64,000 nucleotides of DNA from Kineobactrum salinum (GTDB taxonomy: Bacteria; Pseudomonadota; Gammaproteobacteria; Pseudomonadales; Halieaceae): assembly GCF_010669285.1 (NCBI RefSeq), contig NZ_CP048711.1, positions 1,426,001 to 1,490,000 on the forward strand, written 5' to 3'. Shown piece by piece: positions 27,425-35,936 of this stretch (position 1 is the stretch's first letter; the number at the start of each line of letters is the position of its first letter). Under the pieces are notes generated by a model that was given only the letters and a program-made list of their open reading frames with translations, did no database searches and was not told the origin of the DNA. A program made the translations under genes and the position numbers.

Positions 27425-28374
27425 GGGGTTTGTCCGCTCAGAATCGTTATAAGATGATCGAAATCCAGGTGTCCCCCGGACACGATACAAACCGTCGGAC
27501 CATCGCGATTCTCAAGCATTGCAGCAGCGACGGCGGCGGCTCCAGCGCCTTCTGCAACAATATGATGATGGTCAACCAGTATACGTACCGCATCCGCTAC
27601 CTGTTCGATTGAAACGAGCGCTGTTCCCGAGATATATGTTTTGGCCAGCGGCCACATTTGCTGAAGAACATTGCGCCCTCCCATGCCTGTGATAAATGTA
27701 TTTGGATCAAAGTCTACTTCGACGGGCTTACCGGCTGAAAAAGCGGCTGTCAACGGAGCCCCCGCCTCTGTTTCACAAGCGACAACCCGCGCTTTCGATC
27801 CAGCTGCCTTTAATGCAGATGCGATGCCGACAGACAAGCCACCGCCACCGTAAGGCGCTATCACAGTGGCCACTTCCGGCAAGTCCTCAAGGACTTCCAG
27901 AGCGATTGTCCCATTGCCAGCAAGAACATCAGGATCAACCACAGGATGGATAAAGCAAGGATCATCGGACGATTCCTTCAGAATCGCCCACCAGTCGGCA
28001 TACGGAACTGTGATTATCTTGGTGCCAAATCGTCGCAATGCCTCTATTTTGCTGGCTGCAGCGGTTTCTGGAACGTACGTGGTAACAGCGACACCCAGAG
28101 CACGCCCCGCATAAGCAAGACCCTGGGCGAAATTTCCCGCGCTTGCTGTCCACACCCCGCCTTCGGCTATGTCGCGGCGACGTATCAATGCATTCGCAGC
28201 GCAACGAACCTTGAATGAACCGACCGGCTGCAGGTTCTCAAGTTTGAGGAAGGTATCAGGACAACCTTCGATTTCCAGGCGGATAAGTGGAGTCCTGAAA
28301 GAAAGATCCCGGATTCGTTCCTGGGCTTCAACAAAATCAATCAGCTCAAGCTTCAATGCCTCTGTACTGAACAT
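27421..28374 (-). CDS. PLP-dependent threonine/serine dehydratase family protein (EutB/BhcB-like)
   Basis: A 317-residue fold-type II PLP enzyme. The cofactor Lys is K55 in PVGSFKVRCA, the asparagine/Ser loop TASAGNFAQGLAYAGR follows, and the phosphate-binding glycine loop is YGGGGLSVGIA. There is no regulatory ACT domain, so it is of the catabolic type (threonine, serine or 3-hydroxyaspartate dehydratase). It is coupled by ATGA to the cyclodeaminase-family gene and begins 18 bases after the flavin monooxygenase stop, so all three likely form one transcript. The substrate is not fixed by sequence. Confidence 0.9.
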   Translation of the reverse strand: MFSTEALKLELIDFVEAQERIRDLSFRTPLIRLEIEGCPDTFLKLENLQPVGSFKVRCAANALIRRRDIAEGGVWTASAGNFAQGLAYAGRALGVAVTTYVPETAAASKIEALRRFGTKIITVPYADWWAILKESSDDPCFIHPVVDPDVLAGNGTIALEVLEDLPEVATVIAPYGGGGLSVGIASALKAAGSKARVVACETEAGAPLTAAFSAGKPVEVDFDPNTFITGMGGRNVLQQMWPLAKTYISGTALVSIEQVADAVRILVDHHHIVAEGAGAAAVAAAMLENRDGPTVCIVSGGHLDFDHLITILSGQTP

Positions 28375-28392
28375 AGCTGCTGTATTCCCGTA

Positions 28393-29616
28393 TCAAGAAT
28401 GCTCTCGTTGCGGACCTTCGTAGTCGGGCAAAGTTAACGCAGTATAAGCTTTCCGGGGACCCCGACTGATGAGCCCAAACCGGTTTAATAATGGCGCCAG
28501 CTGAATCATCCGGTTTCTCAACCACAGCTTCAGGGCACTATCAGGCACCATGGTTTCCCCTCCGTCCTTGGCGACGGCCTGATTCTTTTCGACAAACGGA
28601 CGAACTGTCCTTTCATACGCTTGAAAAGCCTCGCTATGATTGTCGTGTCTTGCAAGCTCACCAGCCAGCATATAGGCCCCTACCAGGGCGAGACTGGTTC
28701 CCTGCCCTGAGAAAAACGACGGCGCATACGCTGCATCGCCGACGACAGCCACACGCCCGGAAGACCAGCTCGGCATCCGAATCTGCATCATGGTATCGAA
28801 ATAGAAGCCCTCATCCTCTACCAGAGCGGGAATGAGCTTCGATACCATATTACTATCACCAGATATTGAACTCGCCATGAATTCACGCTGTTGCTCTATG
28901 TCTTCCAGTTCTTCGCGTGTGGGCGCTGGCCGCTTCACAACGATTACGCCGCCCAATGGAGGTGCTTCACCCGCCGCATAAAGCATCGCCAACTTGCCCG
29001 GCTTGTTGTATAGGACCGCTTCACGACTCAAGCCGTGTAGATCAGGTAGTGTACATATCGCAAAACAGAAGCCGAGGTAGCGACTAAACAAACTTTCCGG
29101 CCCGAACACCATCTCACGCGTAGCAGAATGCAGGCCATCGGCGGCTACAACAACATCAAACCTTTCTTTACTGCCGCTTTTGAACTCAACATCAACACCT
29201 GAATCCCCGTCGGAGATCGAGCAAATACAGTCACCAAAGATATACTTCACTTTGTCGCGGGTAAGGTCATACAGCAGAGAGGTAAGGTGCCCGCGAGGCA
29301 GTTCAATGTCTCTGCCCTCTTCCGCACCCATCAGATCTACAGGTTTAATACTGCCCACCTTCCTTCCCGAAGGGGACAGGAATGTAAATTTACGTGTACG
29401 TATATGAGCCTCCCTCAACGGAGGCAAAATACCCATGCGTTCAACTACATCTACCGCGGGCCCGCGGATATCAATTGCATAGCCACCAGCCCTGACCGCA
29501 TCAGAACGTTCCACGAGCGTTACATCGAAACCAGATTTTTCCAACCAATACCCCAAAGTTGGCCCGGCTATACTGGCGCCTGAAATGAGTATTTTTCGAG
29601 CTTGGGAACTTGTCAT
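28393..29616 (-). CDS. FAD-dependent monooxygenase (group A, PHBH fold)
   Basis: A 407-residue flavoprotein hydroxylase. It shows the N-terminal dinucleotide fold ISGASIAGPTLGYWLEKSG, the DG motif AADGLHSATR and the GD motif GDAAYAPSFFSGQGTSLALV that contacts FAD ribose. Such soluble enzymes use NAD(P)H and O2 to hydroxylate aromatic or other activated rings. An AGAAGG site precedes the ATG. It is the first gene of a likely operon with the dehydratase and cyclodeaminase genes, and a LysR gene lies 236 bases upstream on the same strand. The substrate is unknown. Confidence 0.9.
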   Translation of the reverse strand: MTSSQARKILISGASIAGPTLGYWLEKSGFDVTLVERSDAVRAGGYAIDIRGPAVDVVERMGILPPLREAHIRTRKFTFLSPSGRKVGSIKPVDLMGAEEGRDIELPRGHLTSLLYDLTRDKVKYIFGDCICSISDGDSGVDVEFKSGSKERFDVVVAADGLHSATREMVFGPESLFSRYLGFCFAICTLPDLHGLSREAVLYNKPGKLAMLYAAGEAPPLGGVIVVKRPAPTREELEDIEQQREFMASSISGDSNMVSKLIPALVEDEGFYFDTMMQIRMPSWSSGRVAVVGDAAYAPSFFSGQGTSLALVGAYMLAGELARHDNHSEAFQAYERTVRPFVEKNQAVAKDGGETMVPDSALKLWLRNRMIQLAPLLNRFGLISRGPRKAYTALTLPDYEGPQREHS

Positions 29617-29852
29617 AGAAACCTTCTTTATATATATCGTCAGGCATTAACGTGCTTACAACTATGCTGCAGCAGCGGATGCATTTTTCAATAAACTGGA
29701 GGTATCATAGTGTTGGGCATGAGCTTTCGTCACTTAGAACTTACTCATGTCTTGAATGACTTATCGATATACAGGAAGCGAGGCTTGGCGCATTGCTTCG
29801 CCTGGCAGAATACGAGGCCGCTACCGACCAATTCTTTTGTAGCCGCGGCTGT

Positions 29853-30767
29853 TCAACAGGACATTTTTGCCGTTGGCCAGTCGTCATTCTCGATGAACTC
29901 CCGAACCTGTCTTAACATCAGTCCCTCCAGCTCTTCTACCGCCCGCAATCCGCGGCGGTTCCAGTTTGTCGCAACAGCCCAGGAAACCTGAAGGTCGCGA
30001 ATAGGGACGCATGACAGTTCGGATTTTTCGCGCAGTGCAGCCACACAACAAGGCGCTATTCCATAACCTGCTCCTCGCATAACGAGATCCACGAGAAGAG
30101 ATGAACTGTTTACCTCGCTGCGGACCTTCAACGCCTCGCTCTGATGGGGGTACACGCGGTCTATGTACAGCCGTAAGCTATCCGGATAGCCGGTAATTAC
30201 CAACGGAAGCTCAACCAGCTTATCGAAGTCGACGATATCATCAAAAGACGGCCTCTCCTCTGTTCGGCATATCAGGCAGATACTCTCAAGAAGTAGTGGT
30301 GTGAAATGCATGCCACTCTCGCCGGTGTCTGGAAGTATTGCAATATCAATTGATCCATCAACCACCTTATCTCTGAGTCTCGCGCTTGAATCAACGATTA
30401 GATTGAGTCCGCAAGAAGGAAAAGCTGCGAGAAACTCGGCAGCCACCGGAGCGATGAGTTTCGATAGAATGGATTGAGGCGCCCCAAGGGTCACCGTTCC
30501 GTGAGGTACGCCATCTTTGGCCATACCCTCGATGAGGTGCTGAACACTTTCCAACACTTGGGTCGCATGGTCATAAAGACGGACACCTGCGTTGGTCAGC
30601 GACACGCCCGTACTATGTCGGAGAAAGAGACTGTGCCCTATCTCCTCCTCCAGCTTGGCGATAGACCGGCTGAGTGCGGGTTGCGCGACAAACAGGGCTT
30701 CGGCGCCACGCGCAAAACTCCCTGCATCGGCAATGACCCTGAAATATCGAAGTTGGCGTAGCTCCAT
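29853..30767 (-). CDS. LysR family transcriptional regulator
   Basis: A 304-residue LTTR of standard length. The winged helix-turn-helix occupies the first 60 residues (MELRQLRYFRVIADAGSFAR, then AQPALSRSIAKLEEEIG). A periplasmic-binding-like effector domain follows. It is upstream of, and collinear with, the flavin monooxygenase operon and is the only regulator in the 22-31 kb block, so it is the obvious candidate to control it. Confidence 0.92.
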   Translation of the reverse strand: MELRQLRYFRVIADAGSFARGAEALFVAQPALSRSIAKLEEEIGHSLFLRHSTGVSLTNAGVRLYDHATQVLESVQHLIEGMAKDGVPHGTVTLGAPQSILSKLIAPVAAEFLAAFPSCGLNLIVDSSARLRDKVVDGSIDIAILPDTGESGMHFTPLLLESICLICRTEERPSFDDIVDFDKLVELPLVITGYPDSLRLYIDRVYPHQSEALKVRSEVNSSSLLVDLVMRGAGYGIAPCCVAALREKSELSCVPIRDLQVSWAVATNWNRRGLRAVEELEGLMLRQVREFIENDDWPTAKMSC

Positions 30768-31069
30768 CTTGCTATCCCCGGCAAAGCACCCAGTTCAGGT
30801 GACAGAAAAGTTATAGTCTCATACTAGACCCATTCGATGGTCACGTCCCGTCGAAGGCGCAGGTTTTATGCCATGACCTTGCCCAGCACAACATAGTAAT
30901 GTCAAGTATTACTTTTTGGTATGCAAAGAGTGTAGTTCCGGGCTTCCCAGGCTCAGGGGAGAGACCTACAATAGCTCGAAAATGCAATGGCTTCTTTGAT
31001 TCGGGATCCCCTTTGACTTTTAGCCAGAATAGTCCTGGCATCTCGACTTGAGCGCCAACGGAGGTACTT
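30768..31069. other. Gene-free stretch between LysR and VOC genes
   Basis: About 300 bases between two divergently oriented genes. It presumably carries both promoters. I see no convincing operator, repeat or small gene. A GGAGG ribosome site for the VOC gene lies at its end. Confidence 0.5.
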
Positions 31070-31522
31070 ATGCCTATAAATATTCTGGAGATTCATCATT
31101 GTGCAATTCGCATCAGGCCGGGAGCTGACAACATAGAGAAGGAGCGGAAGTTCTATTCCGACGTTCTCGGCTTGCAGCCTGATGTAGCACGCCCGGATTT
31201 TCCCGATCTCGGAGGGTATTGGATGAATGTTGGAGATAACGCTCAACTCCATCTTATGGCATTCGAAGGTGAACATCCGCGAGCGGTGGCACCGGGTCAG
31301 GACCCCAGTCTCCCTCATGTGGCCTTCGCTGTTGAGAACATTGCCGAGACTGAGCAGGAACTCATTCGAATGAATGTGCCTTACTGGACACTGGATGTAT
31401 TGGGAGCAGCGGAACACAAACAGATATTTCTATCCGATCACAGCGGAAACTTACTGGAGCTTCATCAAGTGGACACCTGCCGCTGTATTTTGCGAAATCG
31501 AACCAGCGCCAGTGCCCTGTGA
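31070..31522 (+). CDS. VOC (glyoxalase/bleomycin resistance/dioxygenase) family protein
   Basis: A 150-residue single VOC module with GGAGG before the ATG. Two beta-alpha-beta-beta-beta halves are visible, with candidate metal ligands at His of EIHHCAIRI near residue 9, His of PHVAFAVEN in the middle and Glu of NLLELHQ near residue 134. Family members are glyoxalases, epimerases, extradiol dioxygenases or resistance proteins. The last 17 residues (after LELHQ) are Cys/Arg-rich and unlike the family, so the end may be altered. It is the only plus-strand gene next to the LysR block. Confidence 0.8.
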   Translation: MPINILEIHHCAIRIRPGADNIEKERKFYSDVLGLQPDVARPDFPDLGGYWMNVGDNAQLHLMAFEGEHPRAVAPGQDPSLPHVAFAVENIAETEQELIRMNVPYWTLDVLGAAEHKQIFLSDHSGNLLELHQVDTCRCILRNRTSASAL

Positions 31523-31621
31523 TCTATCCACAACCGCTCCGGGAAGTTTTAATAGCTCACAGGGTGTCCTCGGCGGGATTGCATCACCAGTGTTCTTCGT
31601 TCGCGTGGGTACTTTATGTAG

Positions 31622-32764
31622 CTAGCCGTCGAGCACCGACTTGGCGATAATCAACTTCATAATCTCCGAGGTGCCAGCGAAGATACGGGTAATGCGGGCG
31701 TCCGCGTAGAGGCGGGCGATCGGATATTCCATCATGTAGCCGGCGCCACCGTGCAGTTGTACGCCCTCGTCTACCACGTCGCCCAGCAGCTCGCTGCTCA
31801 GCAATTTTATTTCGGAGGCCGCCACGCTATCGCGTTCACCGCGGTTGTATCCCTCTACCAAAGTATCGCCGAAGGCTTGCATCATATCTATGCGGGCGCG
31901 CAGCTGCGCCAGCTTGAAGCGTGTGTTCTGTTGCTGGGCCAGCGGTTTGCCGAAGACCTTGCGCTCGCAAACGAAGTCGCGGGTGAGCTCGAAGGCGTAC
32001 TCGGCGACACCGACGTTCCACAGCCCGCAGATCAAACGCTCTTCCACGAGGCCGCCCATCAGGTATTTGAAGCCCTGGTTCACTTCGCCCAGCAAGTGGC
32101 TCTTGGGCACCTTGACGTTGTCGAAGAACAGCTCGGCGGTATCCTGCGACTTGAAGCCCAGTTTTTTAAGGTTGGCGCCTCGTTCGAAGCCTTCCCAGCC
32201 TGCCTCCACCACGAACAGACTGATGCCGTGAGGCAGTTGGGCGTCGGTGCGTGCGGCAACAACAAATACATCGCCATTGATGCCGTTGGAGATGTAGGTT
32301 TTGTTGCCGTTGAGCAGGTAGTGGTCGCCCCGGTCGATGGCGCTGCTACGCATGCCTGCCAGATCGCTGCCGGCATCCGGCTCGGTCATGGCCACGCCGA
32401 GAATGACTTCACCGCTGACGGCTCTGGGGATATAGCTCTCATTCAGGAAGTCGCTACCGTGCTTGAGAATATAGGGGGCGATGATACTGCTGTGCAGGAA
32501 GGGTATGAAACCGCTCTCACCGCAGCGCCCGAGTTCCTCGGCACCAATCTGCTGAAAGCGGAAGTCGTCGATGCCGAGTCCGCCCAGGGATTCAGGGGCC
32601 TGGGGAATCAGGAAACCTTGAGCACCGGCCTTCAGGTAAAGCTCGCGGGGGGTGATGCCAGTCTCGCTCCAGACCTCGCGGTGGGGGACCACTTCCCGCT
32701 GCAGGAAGGTGCGAAAGGATTCGCGGAACAGATTGTGCTCTTCGTTGTAGCAATAGCGCTTCAT
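31622..32764 (-). CDS. Acyl-CoA dehydrogenase
   Basis: A 380-residue enzyme of standard acyl-CoA dehydrogenase length and layout. The signature AMTEPDAGSDLAGM is followed by the second signature-like region QLHGGAGYMMEYPIARLYADAR and IFAGTSEIMKLIIAKSVL near the end. This makes it a typical short/medium-chain type with the usual catalytic region. It is the last gene of a minus-strand operon (CoA ligase, SDR, thiolase, two MaoC proteins) and supplies the first oxidation step of that beta-oxidation set. Confidence 0.93.
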   Translation of the reverse strand: MKRYCYNEEHNLFRESFRTFLQREVVPHREVWSETGITPRELYLKAGAQGFLIPQAPESLGGLGIDDFRFQQIGAEELGRCGESGFIPFLHSSIIAPYILKHGSDFLNESYIPRAVSGEVILGVAMTEPDAGSDLAGMRSSAIDRGDHYLLNGNKTYISNGINGDVFVVAARTDAQLPHGISLFVVEAGWEGFERGANLKKLGFKSQDTAELFFDNVKVPKSHLLGEVNQGFKYLMGGLVEERLICGLWNVGVAEYAFELTRDFVCERKVFGKPLAQQQNTRFKLAQLRARIDMMQAFGDTLVEGYNRGERDSVAASEIKLLSSELLGDVVDEGVQLHGGAGYMMEYPIARLYADARITRIFAGTSEIMKLIIAKSVLDG

Positions 32765-32848
32765 GGTCGATTTCGCTGCTGTGGGTTGTTTGCGGCGCGA
32801 CCGTACTGCGGTCCCGCCGCCAGGGGAGGCGCCCGGCGGCGCCGCGTT

Positions 32849-33241
32849 TTACACCGTAACGATGGCCTCGCCCACCAGGGTCTGGGTGCCGTCCTGTCTG
32901 CTCGCGCTGATAGCCACCCGCGCGCACGGTCCGGTCTCATCTTCAAACAGCTCCACCACCTGGCCGCTGCAGTGAATTACGTCGTAGAGCTGGGTGATGG
33001 CGGCAAACCGACAGCTGAACTTGCGCAGCCGGCTCTGGGGCTGCCAATCGGTAAGCATGCGGCCCAGCCAGGCCATGGACAGCATACCGTGGACAAAGAC
33101 GTCCGGCATGCCGGCCTTCCTGGCAAAATCGCTGTCGATGTGAATCGGATTGTGGTCGCCGGAGGCCCCCGCATACAGCGCCAGAGTAGCGCGGGATACG
33201 CTCGGCAGGGTCAGCGACGGAATTTCGGTGCCAATGTTCAT
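32849..33241 (-). CDS. MaoC-like (R)-hydratase domain protein
   Basis: A 130-residue hot-dog protein from the ATG at 33241 with AGAGGA nine bases upstream. The catalytic hydratase motif is intact: ASGDHNPIHIDSDFARKAG (Asp and His, with the downstream VFVHGMLSMAWLGRML). It hydrates trans-2-enoyl-CoA to the (R)-3-hydroxyacyl-CoA, in keeping with an SDR partner of the MFE-2 type. It is paired with a MaoC N-domain protein directly upstream, as in heterodimeric two-gene hydratases of steroid degraders. Confidence 0.92.
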   Translation of the reverse strand: MNIGTEIPSLTLPSVSRATLALYAGASGDHNPIHIDSDFARKAGMPDVFVHGMLSMAWLGRMLTDWQPQSRLRKFSCRFAAITQLYDVIHCSGQVVELFEDETGPCARVAISASRQDGTQTLVGEAIVTV

Positions 33242-33257
33242 CGGGATTGTCCTCTGC

Positions 33258-33701
33258 TCAGGCATTGCGGTAGATCAGGGTGTTGGTGGCCGTGGACACC
33301 AGTTCGTCGTGCTGGTTGGTGTAGCGGTTTTCCTGCACCACAAATTCCAGCGCACCGCCCTTCTTGTCATAGATGTCGGCGATCCTGCTACTGACAGTGA
33401 TATGATCGCCGGCATAGATCATGCCGAAATATTCGAATTCCTGGCTGCCGTGCAGTACGCGGCCGAGATCCAGCTGCAGTACTCTGACGATGGGCAGGAA
33501 CTCCGGACTTTCCAGATCCAGTGAGAACGGAAAGGTAGGAGGCGCAGGAATTGTCCGGTAGCCGGCCGCGCGCGCCGCAGCTTCGTCGGTATACACCGGA
33601 TTGGTCTCGCCGATGGCCTTGGCGAAGAATTTCAGGCGGCCTTTTTCGACCTCGGTGGTAAAGCTGTTGAATTCGTGGCCGATCTTGCTGCGATCCAGCA
33701 T
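33258..33701 (-). CDS. MaoC N-terminal-type dehydratase (hot-dog) protein
   Basis: A 147-residue protein from the ATG at 33701 (MLDRSKIGHEFNSFTTEVEK) with AGAGGAA-type spacing. It has the N-terminal-domain pattern of FAS1-type and MaoC_dehydrat_N proteins: KFFAKAIGETNPVYTDEAAA and RVLHGSQEFEYFGMIYAGD. The hydratase Asp/His pair is not obvious, so it is probably the non-catalytic or substrate-binding partner of the MaoC protein downstream (inference from known ChsH1/ChsH2-like pairs). The frame is open further upstream, but that is a shadow of the thiolase. Confidence 0.9.
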   Translation of the reverse strand: MLDRSKIGHEFNSFTTEVEKGRLKFFAKAIGETNPVYTDEAAARAAGYRTIPAPPTFPFSLDLESPEFLPIVRVLQLDLGRVLHGSQEFEYFGMIYAGDHITVSSRIADIYDKKGGALEFVVQENRYTNQHDELVSTATNTLIYRNA

Positions 33702-33730
33702 TGCTGATTCCTCTTCAAAATTTTTTGGTT

Positions 33731-34906
33731 TCACACCTTTTGGTACAGGGTCACCACGGCGGCACCGCCCAGGCCGAGGTTGTGCTGCAGGGCAGCGCGA
33801 GCACCATCCACTTGCCGTTCGCCAGCCATGCCGCGCAGCTGCCACACCAGCTCGGTGCACTGCGCCAGGCCGGTGGCACCCAGCGGATGGCCCTTGGACA
33901 TCAGTCCGCCGGAGGGATTGATCACGTATTTACCGCCGTAGGTATTGTCGCCGTCGTGAATGAATTTCTCGGCTTCGCCTTCTCCGCACAGACCCAGGCC
34001 CTCATAGGTGATCACTTCGTTCGTAGTGAAACAGTCGTGCAGCTCCACCACTTGCACCGCCTCGGGACCCAGGCCGGCCTGTTCGTACACATTCTGCGCG
34101 GCCTTGATGGTCATCTGCGCACCGACAAGGTTGATCGGATCGGTCCAGCTGTCTTCCAGGTCGGTGACCATGGCCTGGCCGGCGATCTCGACGCCGGCAT
34201 CGATACCGTGCTTGCGGGCGAAGGCGGCGCTGCACACCACAGCGGCGGCGGCGCCGCAGCTGGGCGGGCAGGCCATCAAGCGGGTGAGATACGGAGGGAA
34301 GATCGTGGGCGCCGTCATCACCTCCTCCAGCGTCAGGGGCGCGGTGAACATTGAATACGGGTTTTTCACCGCGTGGCTGCGGGTTTTCACTGCGACCCGG
34401 CCGAAGATGTCAGAGCTGGCGCCGGTCTTGTCAATATAGGCTGTGCCCGCCTGGCCAAAGCAGCGCAGTGCAAGCGGCGCCTCGGGGGCCTCAGAGACCT
34501 CGTCGAGTCTGCGCATCATCGGCCCGAAGGGCGATTCGCGGTCCTGCCATCCCGCACCCAGTGCACCTTTCTGCATCTCCTCGAAGCCGAAGGCGAGGGC
34601 GCAATCCAACGCCCCGGAGGCCACCGCCTGGCGCGCCAGAAACAGGGCCGTGGAACCGGAGGAACAATTGTTGTTGACGTTGATCACCGGAATGCCGCTC
34701 ATGCCCACGTCATAGAGCGCGTGCTGGGCGCAGCAGCTGTCACCGTAGACATAACTGCCGTAGGCCTGTTGCACCAGGCGGTAGTCGATGCCGGCGTCAT
34801 TCAGGGCCTCGCGAATGGCTTTCGATGCCATGACCCGGTACGGCTCCTGTTGGCCGGGCTTGGCAAACTTGACCATGCCAACCCCGGCGATACGTGCGTT
34901 TGTCAT
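33731..34906 (-). CDS. SCP2/SCP-X-type thiolase (lipid-transfer protein family)
   Basis: A 391-residue thiolase of the SCP-X branch. The nucleophile is Cys of NNNCSSGSTALF near residue 80, with ELHDCFTTNE carrying the catalytic His and GGLMSKGHPLGATGLAQ the second His loop. It cleaves 3-ketoacyl-CoA, typically of branched or steroid side chains. The ATG has a strong GGAGG site and overlaps the SDR stop as ATGA. Lacking the separate SCP2 domain and an OB-fold partner, it may act alone. Confidence 0.94.
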   Translation of the reverse strand: MTNARIAGVGMVKFAKPGQQEPYRVMASKAIREALNDAGIDYRLVQQAYGSYVYGDSCCAQHALYDVGMSGIPVINVNNNCSSGSTALFLARQAVASGALDCALAFGFEEMQKGALGAGWQDRESPFGPMMRRLDEVSEAPEAPLALRCFGQAGTAYIDKTGASSDIFGRVAVKTRSHAVKNPYSMFTAPLTLEEVMTAPTIFPPYLTRLMACPPSCGAAAAVVCSAAFARKHGIDAGVEIAGQAMVTDLEDSWTDPINLVGAQMTIKAAQNVYEQAGLGPEAVQVVELHDCFTTNEVITYEGLGLCGEGEAEKFIHDGDNTYGGKYVINPSGGLMSKGHPLGATGLAQCTELVWQLRGMAGERQVDGARAALQHNLGLGGAAVVTLYQKV

Positions 34907-35825
34907 CCCTTGCCTCCTGTGAGCAGGTCGATGCCAGTGGCCTCACTCACGACCTTGAGGCTATCGTGCAGGCTGTCCACCTGTTCGGCGTCCTTGAAGT
35001 CGCAGATTTGACCCCACTGTTGGGCTACCTGTTCCGCGCTGATGGGCGCATCGATGCCCAGCGAGACGCCCCTGGTGCGCAGGAGGCCAAGCTTGGCAAA
35101 CCAGCCTGCGCCCACTTCAAACACACCCCCATTTTCGAGGCTGTCCTCGCTGCAGAGCTTGACCACCAGAGGTACCACAAACTCCGGGCTGGTGGCCTTG
35201 ACGAATTCGGGCGGAAAAGCAGTCTCGGTCAGGCGCGAGCCCGCCACCGGGGCAATGACGTTGCTGAGCACATTCTTGCGGCCTCCCTCCAGAGCCAGTG
35301 TGCGGCCCAGGCCGAGCAGTGCCGATTTGGCCGAGCTGTAATTGGACTGACCAAAGTTGCCGTAGATGCCTGCCGCCGAGGAGGTGAAGATGATGCGGCC
35401 GAAACCCTGCGCCAACATCAGCGGCCAGGCGGCCCTGGTAACCTGGTACGCGCCGTTCACATGTACCTTGTATATCAGCTCCCAATCGGTGTCGCTCATT
35501 TTGGCAAAGCTGGTGTCGCGCAGGATGCCCGCGTTGTTGACCACCACGTCGACGCGATCGAAATTGTCCAGCGCGCTCTGCACGATCTTGCCCCCTTCCT
35601 CTACCGAGTCGTAGTTGGCCACCGCCTCGCCGCCGGCAGCGCGGATCTCCTCCACCACCTGGTCGGCCGGTGTGGCACTGGCCCCCTCGCCGTGACTGCT
35701 GCCCCCAGATCATTGACCACCACGCGGGCACCGCGGCGGGCGAACTCCAGCGCGTAGGCACGGCCCAGGCCGTTCCCGGCGCCGGTGACGAGAACAACTT
35801 TCCCATCAAAACGAATTTCACTCAT
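34903..35825 (-). CDS. SDR 3-hydroxyacyl-CoA dehydrogenase (HSD17B4/MFE-2-like), frameshifted as given
   Basis: The protein starts [20 protein letters not shown] at the ATG at 35825, behind GAGGAAG. Its N-terminal [20 protein letters not shown] cofactor site is in one frame. The remainder, with [10 protein letters not shown] and the catalytic Ser-Tyr-Lys ([19 protein letters not shown]), is in another. The break lies at five C's at 35702-35706. A sixth would give [26 protein letters not shown], exactly the MFE-2-type SDR pattern, and a protein of about 307 residues. It would oxidise the (R)-3-hydroxyacyl-CoA made by the MaoC hydratase. I treat the break as a probable base-calling error. Confidence 0.85.
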
Positions 35826-35936
35826 GGTTTCTTCCTCTGTTGGCAGGGTATTGAAGTTCAGCCCAGGCGGTCTCTCAGCTGTCACCAATATGGAGAGCCA
35901 GCGAGCGCAGGCGGGAGCTTCGAACACATATTGTGG

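Noticed and set aside
26423..28374. Ectoine/hydroxyectoine utilisation operon
   Set aside because: Only the EutB/EutC-like pair is present; no ectoine hydrolase, deacetylase or transporter genes are near.
31751..33394. Antisense open frame of 547 codons across the acyl-CoA dehydrogenase and MaoC genes
   Set aside because: Opposite to well-supported genes and without recognisable domains.
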